Assembly: GCF_034190915.1 (NCBI RefSeq)
Contig: NW_026947708.1
Span: 124,001-188,000, forward strand
DNA length: 64,000 bases
From: Cavia porcellus
Lineage: Eukaryota; Chordata; Mammalia; Rodentia; Caviidae
Direction of reading: 5' to 3'
The notes under the pieces were generated by a model. It searched no databases and had not been told where the DNA came from. It worked only from the letters and a program-made list of their open reading frames with translations. Each line of letters starts with the position of its first letter. Position 1 is the first letter of the stretch. The position numbers and the translations under genes are program-made. Below, in pieces: positions 26,101 to 39,200 of this stretch.

Positions 26101-26782
26101 TACTCACTCCTACTAGTGAATCTAATGTAACACACACCCATACAAGGCGCACCACCCCGTGATGTTTTTCTCACTGCTACTAGTGAATGTAATGTAACAC
26201 ACACCCATACAATGCGCACCACCCCGTGATGTTTTTCTCACTGCTACTAGTGAATCTAATGTAACACACACCCATACAATGCGCACCACCCCGTGATGTT
26301 TTTCTCACTGCTACTAGTGAATCTAATGTAACACACACCCATACAATGCGCACCACCCCGTGATGTTTTTCTCACTCCTACTAGTGAATGTAACGTAACA
26401 CACACCCATACAATGCGCACCACCCCGTGATGTTTTTCTCACTCCTACTAGTGAATGTAACGTAACACACACCCATACAATGCGCACCACCCCGTGATGT
26501 TTTTCTCACTCCTACTAGTGAATGTAACGTAACACACACCCATACAATGCGCACCACCCCGTGATGTTTTTCTCACTCCTACTAGTGAATGTAACGTAAC
26601 ACACACCCATACAATGCGCACCACCCCGTGATGTTTTTCTCACTCCTACTAGTGAAAGTAACGTAACACACACCCATACAATGCGCACCACCCCGTGATG
26701 TTTTTCTCACTCCTACTAGTGAATGTAACGTAACACACACCCATACAATGCGCACCACCCCGTGATGTTTTTCGCACTCCTG
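17949..26782 (+). repeat. Higher-order unit U1, 8834 bp
   Basis: Comparing the first unit with the two after it gives a repeat of 8834 bases (132 monomers minus 10). It contains the right half of W copy 1, W copy 2, one block B, and a TTTATCTC/TTTCACTC/CCTGTGATG section, ending with a marker unit TTTTCGCACTCCTGCTAG at about 26769. The right junction lies within CTAGTGAAT at 26783-26791: to the left the sequence matches 42031-42051, to the right it matches 17949 onward. The same marker closes U2 (33197), U3 (42031), V4 (46718) and V5 (54349). Confidence 0.9.
20137..23565 (+). repeat. 3614-bp satellite block W, copy 2 (3' end replaced)
   Basis: Follows copy 1 landmark for landmark at offset 3614 (18415 to 22029 and 18894 to 22508 are exact). 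Small differences are visible, such as GTAATACAC near 17161 against GTAACACAC in this copy, and GAATATAACG near 17217 against GAATGTAACG. The match ends near 23560, where copy 1 continues CTTCTAGTGAATC and this copy goes into a GAATG monomer and block B (from about 23620). Confidence 0.88.
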
Positions 26783-29700
26783 CTAGTGAATCTAATGTAA
26801 CACACACCCATACAATGCGCACCACCCCGTGATGTTTTTCTCACTCCGACTAGTGAATCTAATGTAACACACACCCATACAATGCGCACCACCCCGTGAT
26901 GTTTTTCTCACTCCTACTTGTGAATGTAATGTAACACACACCCAAACAATGCGCACCACCCCGTGATGTTTTTCTCACTCCTTCTAGTGTATCTAATGTA
27001 ACACACACCCATACAATGCGCACCACCCCGTGATTTTTTTCTCACTCCTACTAGTGAATGTAATGTAACACACACCCATACAATGCGCACCACCCCGTGA
27101 TGTTTTTCTCACTGCTAGAAGTGAATCTAATGTAACACACACCCATACAATGCGCACCACCCCGTGATGTTTTTCTCACTGCTACTAGTGAATCTAATGT
27201 AACACACACCCATACAATGCGCACCACCCCGTGGTGTTTTTCTCACTCCTACTTGTCAATGTAATGTAACACACTCCCATACAATGCGCACCACCCTGTG
27301 ATGTTTTTCTCACTCCTACTTGTGAATCTAATGTAACACACACCCATACAATGCGCACCACCCCGTGATATTTTTCTCACTCCTACTAGTGAATCTAATG
27401 TAACACACCCATACAATGCGCACCACCCCGTGATGTTTTTCTCACTCCTACTAGTTAATCTAATGTAACACACACCCATACAATGCGCACCACCCCGTGA
27501 TGTTTTTCTCACTCCTACTAGTGAATCTAATGTAACACACACCCATACAAGGCGCACCACCCCGTGATGTTTTTCTCACTCCTACTAGTGAATGTAATGT
27601 AACACCCACCCATACAAGGCGCACAACCCCGTGATGTTTTTCTCACTCCTACTAGTGAATGTAATGTAAAACACACCCATACAAGGCGCACCACCCTGTG
27701 ATGTTTTTCTCACTCCTACTAGTGAATCTAATGTAACACACACCCATACAAGGCGCACCACCCCGTGATATTTTTCTCACTCCTACTAGTGAATCTAATG
27801 TAACACACACCCATACAAGGCGCACCACCCCGTGATGTTTTTCTCACTCCTACTAGTGAATCTAATGTAACACACACATACAAGGCGCACCACCCCGTGA
27901 TGTTTATCTCACTCCTACTAGTGAATATAATGTAACACACTCCCATACAAGGCGCACCACCCCGTGATGTTTTACTCACTCCTACTAGTGAATCTAATGT
28001 AACACACACGCATACAAGGCGCACCACCCCGTGATGTTTTTCTCACTGCTACTAGTGAATGTAATGTAACACATACCCATACAATGCGCACCACCACGTG
28101 ATGTTTTTCTCAGTGCTACTAGTGAATCTAATGTAACACACACCCATACAATGCGCACCACCCCGTGATGTTTTTCTCACTGCTACTAGTGAATCTAATG
28201 TAACACACACCCATACAATGCGCACCACCCCGTGATGTTTTTTTCACTCCTACTAGTGAATGTAACGTAACACACACCCATTCAATGCGCACCACCCCGT
28301 GATGTTTTTCTCACTCCTACTAGTGAATGTAACGTAACACACACCCAAACAATGCGCACCACCCCGTGATGTTTTTCTCACTGCTACTAGTGAATGTAAC
28401 GTAACACACACCCATACAATGCGCACCACCCCGTGATGTTTTTCTCACTCCTACTAGTGAATGTAACGTAACACACACCCATACAATGCGCACCACCCCG
28501 TGATGTTTTTCTCACTCCTACTAGTGAATGTAACGTAACACACACCCATACAATGCGCACCACCCCGTGATGTTTTTCTCACTCCTACTAGTGAAAGTAA
28601 CGTAACACACACCCATACAATGGGCACCACCCCGTGATGTTTTTCTCACTCCTACTAGTGAATGTAATGTAACACACACCCATACAATGCGCACCACCCC
28701 GTGATGTTTTTCTCACTCCTACTAGTGAATGTAATGTAACACACACCCATACAATGCGCACCACCCCGTGATGTTTTTCTCACTCCTTCTAGTGAATCTA
28801 ATGTAACACACACCCATACAATGCGCACCACCCCGTGATGTTTTTCTCACTCCTACTAGTGAAAGTAACGTAACACACACCCATACAATGGGCACCACCC
28901 CGTGATGTTTTTCTCACTCCTACTAGTGAATGTAATGTAACACACACCCATACAATGCGCACCACCCCGTGATGATTTTCTCACTCCTACTAGTGAAAGT
29001 AATGTAACACACACCCATACAAGGCGCACCACCCCGTGATGTTTTTCTCACTCCTACTAGTGAATGTAATGTAACACACACCTATACAAGGCGCACCACC
29101 CCGTGATGTTTTTCTCACTCCTACAAGTGAATCTAATGTAACACACACCCATACAAGGCGCACCACCCTGTGATGTTTTTCTCACTCCTACTAGTGAATC
29201 TAATGTAACACACACCCATACAAGGCGCACCACCCCGTGATGTTTATCTCACTCCTACTAGTGAATGTAATGTAACACACACCCATACAAGGCGCATCAC
29301 CCCGTGATGTTTTACTCACTCCTACTAGTGAATCTAATGTAACACACACCCATACAAGGCGCACCACCCCGTGATGTTTTTCTCACTGCTACTAGTGAAT
29401 GTAATGTAACACACACCCATACAATGCGCACCACCCCGTGATGTTTTTCTCACTGCTACTAGTGAATCTAATGTAACACACACCCATACAATGCGCACCA
29501 CCCCGTGATGTTTTTCTCACTGCTACTAGTGAATCTAATGTAACACACACCCATACAATGCGCACCACCCCGTGATGTTTTTCTCACACCTACTAGTGAA
29601 TGTAACGTAACACACACCCATACAATGCGCACCACCCCGTGATGTTTTTCTCACTCCTACTAGTGAATGTAACGTAACACACACCCATACAATGCGCACC

Positions 29701-32700
29701 ACCCCGTGATGTTTTTCTCACTCCTACTAGTGAATGTAACGTAACACACACCCATACAATGCGCACCACCCCGTGATGTTTTTCTCACTCCTACTAGTGA
29801 ATGTAACGTAACACACACCCATACAATGCGCACCACCCCGTGATGTTTTTCTCACTCCTACTAGTGAATGTAACGTAACACACACCCATACAATGCGCCC
29901 CACCCCGTGATGTTTTTCTCACTCCTACTAGTGAATGTAACGTAACACACACCCATACAATGCGCACCACCCCGTGATGTTTTTCTCACTCCTGCTAGTG
30001 AATGTAATGTAACACACACCCATACAATGCGCACCACCCCGTGATGTTTTTCTCACTCCTGCTAGTGAATGTAATGTAACACACACCCATACAATGCGCA
30101 CCACCCCGTGATGTTTTTCTCACTCCTACTAGTGAATGTAATGTAACACACAGCCATACAATGCGCACCACCCCGTGATGTTTTTCTCACTCCTACTAGT
30201 GAATGTAATGTAACACACACCCATACAATGCTCACCACGCCGTGATGTTTTTCTCACTCCTACTAGTGAATGTAATGTAACACACACCCATACAATGCGC
30301 ACCACCCCGTGATGTTTTTCTCACTCCTTCTAGTGAATGTAATGTAACACACTCCCATACAATGCGCACCACCCCGTGATGTTTTTCTCACTCCTTCTAG
30401 TGAATCTAATGTAACACACACCCATACAATGCGCACCACCCCGTGATGTTTTTCTCACTCCGACTAGTGAATCTAATGTAACACACACCCATACAATGCG
30501 CACCACCCCGTGATGTTTTTCTCACTCCTACTTGTGAATGTAATGTAACACACACCCAAACAATGCGCACCACCCCGTGATGTTTTTCTCACTCCTTCTA
30601 GTGTATCTAATGTAACACACACCCATACAATGCGCACCACCCCGTGATTTTTTTCTCACTCCTACTAGTGAATGTAATGTAACACACACCCATACAATGC
30701 GCACCACCCCGTGATGTTTTTCTCACTGCTAGAAGTGAATCTAATGTAACACACACCCATACAATGCGCACCACCCCGTGATGTTTTTCTCACTGCTACT
30801 AGTGAATCTAATGTAACACACACCCATACAATGCGCACCACCCCGTGGTGTTTTTCTCACTCCTACTTGTCAATGTAATGTAACACACTCCCATACAATG
30901 CGCACCACCCTGTGATGTTTTTCTCACTCCTACTTGTGAATCTAATGTAACACACACCCATACAATGCGCACCACCCCGTGATATTTTTCTCACTCCTAC
31001 TAGTGAATCTAATGTAACACACCCATACAATGCGCACCACCCCGTGATGTTTTTCTCACTCCTACTAGTGAATCTAATGTGACACACACCAATACAATGC
31101 GCACCACCCCGTGATGTATTTCTCACTCCTACTAGTGAATGTAATGTAACACACACCCATACAATGCGCACCACCCCGTGATGTTTTTCTCACTCCTACT
31201 AGTGAATGTAATGTAACACACACCCATACAATGCGCACCACCCCGTGATGTTTTTCTCACTCCTACTAGTGAATGTAATGTAACACACACCCATACAATG
31301 CGCACCACCCCGTGATGTTTTTCTCACTCCTACTAGTGAATCTAATGTAACACACACCCATACAATGCGCACCACCCTGTGATGTTTTTCTCACTCCTAC
31401 TAGTGAATGTAATGTAACACACACCCATACAATGCGCACCACCCCGTGATGTTTTTCTCACTCCTACTAGTGAATGTAATGTAACACACACCCATACAAT
31501 GCGCACCACCCCGTGATGTTTTTCTCACTCCTACTAGTGAATCTAATGTAACACACACCCATACAATGCGCACCACGCCGTGATGTTTTTCTCACTCCTA
31601 CTAGTGAATCTAATGTAACACACACCCATACAAGGCGCACCACCCCGTGATGTTTTTCTCACTCCTACTAGTGAATCTAATGTAACACACACCCATACAA
31701 GGCGCACCACCCTGTGATGTTTTTCTCACTCCTACTAGTGAATCTAATGTAACACACACCCATACAAGGCGCACCACCCCGTGATGTTTATCTCACTCCT
31801 ACTAGTGAATGTAATGTAACACACACCCATACAAGGCGCATCACCCCGTGATGTTTCACTCACTCCTACTAGTGAATCTAATGTAACACACACCCATACA
31901 AGGCGCACCACCCCGTGATGTTTTTCTCACTGCTACTAGTGAATGTAATGTAACACACACCCATACAATGTGCACCACCCCGTGATGTTTTTCTCACTGC
32001 TACTAGTGAATCTAATGTAACACACACCCATACAATGCGCACCACCCCGTGATGTTTTTCTCACTGCTACTAGTGAATCTAATGTAACACACACCCATAC
32101 AATGCGCACCACACCGTGATGTTTTTCTCACACCTACTAGTGAATGTAACGTAACACACACCCATACAATGCGCACCACCCCGTGATGTTTATCTCACTC
32201 CTACTAGTGAATGTAATGTAACACACACCCATACAAGGCGCATCACCCCGTGATGTTTTACTCACTCCTACTTGTGAATCTAATGTAACACACACCCATA
32301 CAAGGCGCACCACCCCGTGATGTTTTTCTCACTCCTACTAGTGAATCTAAGGTAACACACACCCATACAAGGCGCACCACCCTGTGATGTTTTTCTCACT
32401 CCTACTAGTGAATCTAATGTAACACACACCCATACAAGGCGCACCACCCCGTGATGTTTATCTCACTCCTACTAGTGAATGTAATGTAACACACACCCAT
32501 ACAAGGCGCATCACCCCGTGATGTTTTACTCACTCCTACTAGTGAATCTAATGTAACACACACCCATACAAGGCGCACCACCCCGTGATGTTTTTCTCAC
32601 TGCTACTAGTGAATGTAATGTAACACACACCCATACAATGCGCACCACCCCGTGATGTTTTTCTCACTGCTACTAGTGAATCTAATGTAACACACACCCA

Positions 32701-33208
32701 TACAATGCGCACCACCCCGTGATGTTTTTCTCACTGCTACTAGTGAATCTAATGTAACACACACCCATACAATGCGCACCACCCCGTGATGTTTTTCTCA
32801 CTCCTACTAGTGAATGTAACGTAACACACACCCATACAATGCGCACCACCCCGTGATGTTTTTCTCACTCCTACTAGTGAATGTAACGTAACACACACCC
32901 ATACAATGCGCACCACCCCGTGATGTTTTTCTCACTCCTACTAGTGAATGTAACGTAACACACACCCATACAATGCGCACCACCCCGTGATGTTTTTCTC
33001 ACTCCTACTAGTGAATGTAACGTAACACACACCCATACAATGCGCACCACCCCGTGATGTTTTTCTCACTCCTACTAGTGAAAGTAACGTAACACACACC
33101 CATACAATGCGCACCACCCCGTGATGTTTTTCTCACTCCTACTAGTGAATGTAACGTAACACACACCCATACAATGCGCACCACCCCGTGATGTTTTTCG
33201 CACTCCTG
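26783..33208 (+). repeat. Higher-order unit U2, 6426 bp (internally deleted U1)
   Basis: Identical in order to U1 at offset 8834 up to about 31069, then to U1 at offset 6426. It therefore lacks U1 positions about 22236-24643, a loss of 2408 bases, which is 36 monomers minus the 2+1+1 bases of shortened units in that stretch. The joint falls between 31025 and 31069, inside a monomer, with register preserved. At the joint a TAACACACCC short unit is followed by TGTGACACACACCAATAC, a pairing absent from U1 and U3. It shares CACCTATAC (29083) with U3, where U1 has CACCCATAC. Confidence 0.92.
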
Positions 33209-36200
33209 CTAGTGAATCTAATGTAACACACACCCATACAATGCGCACCACCCCGTGATGTTTTTCTCACTCCGACTAGTGAATCTAATGTAACACACAC
33301 CCATACAATGCGCACCACCCCGTGATGTTTTTCTCACTCCTACTTGTGAATGTAATGTAACACACACCCAAACAATGCGCACCACCCCGTGATGTTTTTC
33401 TCACTCCTTCTAGTGTATCTAATGTAACACACACCCATACAATGCGCACCACCCCGTGATTTTTTTCTCACTCCTACTAGTGAATGTAATGTAACACACA
33501 CCCATACAATGCGCACCACCCCGTGATGTTTTTCTCACTGCTAGAAGTGAATCTAATGTAACACACACCCATACAATGCGCACCACCCCGTGATGTTTTT
33601 CTCACTGCTACTAGTGAATCTAATGTAACACACACCCATACAATGCGCACCACCCCGTGGTGTTTTTCTCACTCCTACTTGTCAATGTAATGTAACACAC
33701 TCCCATACAATGCGCACCACCCTGTGATGTTTTTCTCACTCCTACTTGTGAATCTAATGTAACACACACCCATACAATGCGCACCACCCCGTGATATTTT
33801 TCTCACTCCTACTAGTGAATCTAATGTAACACACCCATACAATGCGCACCACCCCGTGATGTTTTTCTCACTCCTACTAGTTAATCTAATGTAACACACA
33901 CCCATACAATGCGCACCACCCCGTGATGTTTTTCTCACTCCTACTAGTGAATCTAATGTAACACACACCCATACAAGGCGCACCACCCCGTGATGTTTTT
34001 CTCACTCCTACTAGTGAATGTAATGTAACACCCACCCATACAAGGCGCACAACCCCGTGATGTTTTTCTCACTCCTACTAGTGAATGTAATGTAAAACAC
34101 ACCCATACAAGGCGCACCACCCTGTGATGTTTTTCTCACTCCTACTAGTGAATCTAATGTAACACACACCCATACAAGGCGCACCACCCCGTGATATTTT
34201 TCTCACTCCTACTAGTGAATCTAATGTAACACACACCCATACAAGGCGCACCACCCCGTGATGTTTTTCTCACTCCTACTAGTGAATCTAATGTAACACA
34301 CACATACAAGGCGCACCACCCCGTGATGTTTATCTCACTCCTACTAGTGAATATAATGTAACACACTCCCATACAAGGCGCACCACCCCGTGATGTTTTA
34401 CTCACTCCTACTAGTGAATCTAATGTAACACACACGCATACAAGGCGCACCACCCCGTGATGTTTTTCTCACTGCTACTAGTGAATGTAATGTAACACAT
34501 ACCCATACAATGCGCACCACCACGTGATGTTTTTCTCAGTGCTACTAGTGAATCTAATGTAACACACACCCATACAATGCGCACCACCCCGTGATGTTTT
34601 TCTCACTGCTACTAGTGAATCTAATGTAACACACACCCATACAATGCGCACCACCCCGTGATGTTTTTTTCACTCCTACTAGTGAATGTAACGTAACACA
34701 CACCCATTCAATGCGCACCACCCCGTGATGTTTTTCTCACTCCTACTAGTGAATGTAACGTAACACACACCCAAACAATGCGCACCACCCCGTGATGTTT
34801 TTCTCACTGCTACTAGTGAATGTAACGTAACACACACCCATACAATGCGCACCACCCCGTGATGTTTTTCTCACTCCTACTAGTGAATGTAACGTAACAC
34901 ACACCCATACAATGCGCACCACCCCGTGATGTTTTTCTCACTCCTACTAGTGAATGTAACGTAACACACACCCATACAATGCGCACCACCCCGTGATGTT
35001 TTTCTCACTCCTACTAGTGAAAGTAACGTAACACACACCCATACAATGGGCACCACCCCGTGATGTTTTTCTCACTCCTACTAGTGAATGTAATGTAACA
35101 CACACCCATACAATGCGCACCACCCCGTGATGTTTTTCTCACTCCTACTAGTGAATGTAATGTAACACACACCCATACAATGCGCACCACCCCGTGATGT
35201 TTTTCTCACTCCTTCTAGTGAATCTAATGTAACACACACCCATACAATGCGCACCACCCCGTGATGTTTTTCTCACTCCTACTAGTGAAAGTAACGTAAC
35301 ACACACCCATACAATGGGCACCACCCCGTGATGTTTTTCTCACTCCTACTAGTGAATGTAATGTAACACACACCCATACAATGCGCACCACCCCGTGATG
35401 ATTTTCTCACTCCTACTAGTGAAAGTAATGTAACACACACCCATACAAGGCGCACCACCCCGTGATGTTTTTCTCACTCCTACTAGTGAATGTAATGTAA
35501 CACACACCTATACAAGGCGCACCACCCCGTGATGTTTTTCTCACTCCTACAAGTGAATCTAATGTAACACACACCCATACAAGGCGCACCACCCTGTGAT
35601 GTTTTTCTCACTCCTACTAGTGAATCTAATGTAACACACACCCATACAAGGCGCACCACCCCGTGATGTTTATCTCACTCCTACTAGTGAATGTAATGTA
35701 ACACACACCCATACAAGGCGCATCACCCCGTGATGTTTTACTCACTCCTACTAGTGAATCTAATGTAACACACACCCATACAAGGCGCACCACCCCGTGA
35801 TGTTTTTCTCACTGCTACTAGTGAATGTAATGTAACACACACCCATACAATGCGCACCACCCCGTGATGTTTTTCTCACTGCTACTAGTGAATCTAATGT
35901 AACACACACCCATACAATGCGCACCACCCCGTGATGTTTTTCTCACTGCTACTAGTGAATCTAATGTAACACACACCCATACAATGCGCACCACCCCGTG
36001 ATGTTTTTCTCACACCTACTAGTGAATGTAACGTAACACACACCCATACAATGCGCACCACCCCGTGATGTTTTTCTCACTCCTACTAGTGAATGTAACG
36101 TAACACACACCCATACAATGCGCACCACCCCGTGATGTTTTTCTCACTCCTACTAGTGAATGTAACGTAACACACACCCATACAATGCGCACCACCCCGT

Positions 36201-39200
36201 GATGTTTTTCTCACTCCTACTAGTGAATGTAACGTAACACACACCCATACAATGCGCACCACCCCGTGATGTTTTTCTCACTCCTACTAGTGAATGTAAC
36301 GTAACACACACCCATACAATGCGCCCCACCCCGTGATGTTTTTCTCACTCCTACTAGTGAATGTAACGTAACACACACCCATACAATGCGCACCACCCCG
36401 TGATGTTTTTCTCACTCCTGCTAGTGAATGTAATGTAACACACACCCATACAATGCGCACCACCCCGTGATGTTTTTCTCACTCCTGCTAGTGAATGTAA
36501 TGTAACACACACCCATACAATGCGCACCACCCCGTGATGTTTTTCTCACTCCTACTAGTGAATGTAATGTAACACACAGCCATACAATGCGCACCACCCC
36601 GTGATGTTTTTCTCACTCCTACTAGTGAATGTAATGTAACACACACCCATACAATGCTCACCACGCCGTGATGTTTTTCTCACTCCTACTAGTGAATGTA
36701 ATGTAACACACACCCATACAATGCGCACCACCCCGTGATGTTTTTCTCACTCCTTCTAGTGAATGTAATGTAACACACTCCCATACAATGCGCACCACCC
36801 CGTGATGTTTTTCTCACTCCTTCTAGTGAATCTAATGTAACACACACCCATACAATGCGCACCACCCCGTGATGTTTTTCTCACTCCGACTAGTGAATCT
36901 AATGTAACACACACCCATACAATGCGCACCACCCCGTGATGTTTTTCTCACTCCTACTTGTGAATGTAATGTAACACACACCCAAACAATGCGCACCACC
37001 CCGTGATGTTTTTCTCACTCCTTCTAGTGTATCTAATGTAACACACACCCATACAATGCGCACCACCCCGTGATTTTTTTCTCACTCCTACTAGTGAATG
37101 TAATGTAACACACACCCATACAATGCGCACCACCCCGTGATGTTTTTCTCACTGCTAGAAGTGAATCTAATGTAACACACACCCATACAATGCGCACCAC
37201 CCCGTGATGTTTTTCTCACTGCTACTAGTGAATCTAATGTAACACACACCCATACAATGCGCACCACCCCGTGGTGTTTTTCTCACTCCTACTTGTCAAT
37301 GTAATGTAACACACTCCCATACAATGCGCACCACCCTGTGATGTTTTTCTCACTCCTACTTGTGAATCTAATGTAACACACACCCATACAATGCGCACCA
37401 CCCCGTGATATTTTTCTCACTCCTACTAGTGAATCTAATGTAACACACCCATACAATGCGCACCACCCCGTGATGTTTTTCTCACTCCTACTAGTTAATC
37501 TAATGTAACACACACCCATACAATGCGCACCACCCCGTGATGTTTTTCTCACTCCTACTAGTGAATCTAATGTAACACACACCCATACAAGGCGCACCAC
37601 CCCGTGATGTTTTTCTCACTCCTACTAGTGAATGTAATGTAACACCCACCCATACAAGGCGCACAACCCCGTGATGTTTTTCTCACTCCTACTAGTGAAT
37701 GTAATGTAAAACACACCCATACAAGGCGCACCACCCTGTGATGTTTTTCTCACTCCTACTAGTGAATCTAATGTAACACACACCCATACAAGGCGCACCA
37801 CCCCGTGATATTTTTCTCACTCCTACTAGTGAATCTAATGTAACACACACCCATACAAGGCGCACCACCCCGTGATGTTTTTCTCACTCCTACTAGTGAA
37901 TCTAATGTAACACACACATACAAGGCGCACCACCCCGTGATGTTTATCTCACTCCTACTAGTGAATATAATGTAACACACTCCCATACAAGGCGCACCAC
38001 CCCGTGATGTTTTACTCACTCCTACTAGTGAATCTAATGTAACACACACGCATACAAGGCGCACCACCCCGTGATGTTTTTCTCACTGCTACTAGTGAAT
38101 GTAATGTAACACATACCCATACAATGCGCACCACCACGTGATGTTTTTCTCAGTGCTACTAGTGAATCTAATGTAACACACACCCATACAATGCGCACCA
38201 CCCCGTGATGTTTTTCTCACTGCTACTAGTGAATCTAATGTAACACACACCCATACAATGCGCACCACCCCGTGATGTTTTTTTCACTCCTACTAGTGAA
38301 TGTAACGTAACACACACCCATTCAATGCGCACCACCCCGTGATGTTTTTCTCACTCCTACTAGTGAATGTAACGTAACACACACCCAAACAATGCGCACC
38401 ACCCCGTGATGTTTTTCTCACTGCTACTAGTGAATGTAACGTAACACACACCCATACAATGCGCACCACCCCGTGATGTTTTTCTCACTCCTACTAGTGA
38501 ATGTAACGTAACACACACCCATACAATGCGCACCACCCCGTGATGTTTTTCTCACTCCTACTAGTGAATGTAACGTAACACACACCCATACAATGCGCAC
38601 CACCCCGTGATGTTTTTCTCACTCCTACTAGTGAAAGTAACGTAACACACACCCATACAATGGGCACCACCCCGTGATGTTTTTCTCACTCCTACTAGTG
38701 AATGTAATGTAACACACACCCATACAATGCGCACCACCCCGTGATGTTTTTCTCACTCCTACTAGTGAATGTAATGTAACACACACCCATACAATGCGCA
38801 CCACCCCGTGATGTTTTTCTCACTCCTACTAGTGAATGTAATGTAACACACACCCATACAATGCGCACCACCCCGTGATGATTTTCTCACTCCTACTAGT
38901 GAATATAATGTAACACACAGCCATACAATGCGCACCACCCCGTGATGTTTTTCTCACTCCTACTAGTGAATGTAATGTAACACACACCCATACAATGCGC
39001 ACCACCCCGTGATGTTTTTCTCACTCCTACTAGTGAATGTAATGTAACACACACCCATACAATGCGCACCACCCCGTGATGTTTTTCTCACTCCTTCTAG
39101 TGAATGTAATGTAACCACACCCATACAATGCGCACCACCCCGTGATGTTTTTCTCACTCCTTCTAGTGAATCTAATGTAACACACACCCATACAATGCGC

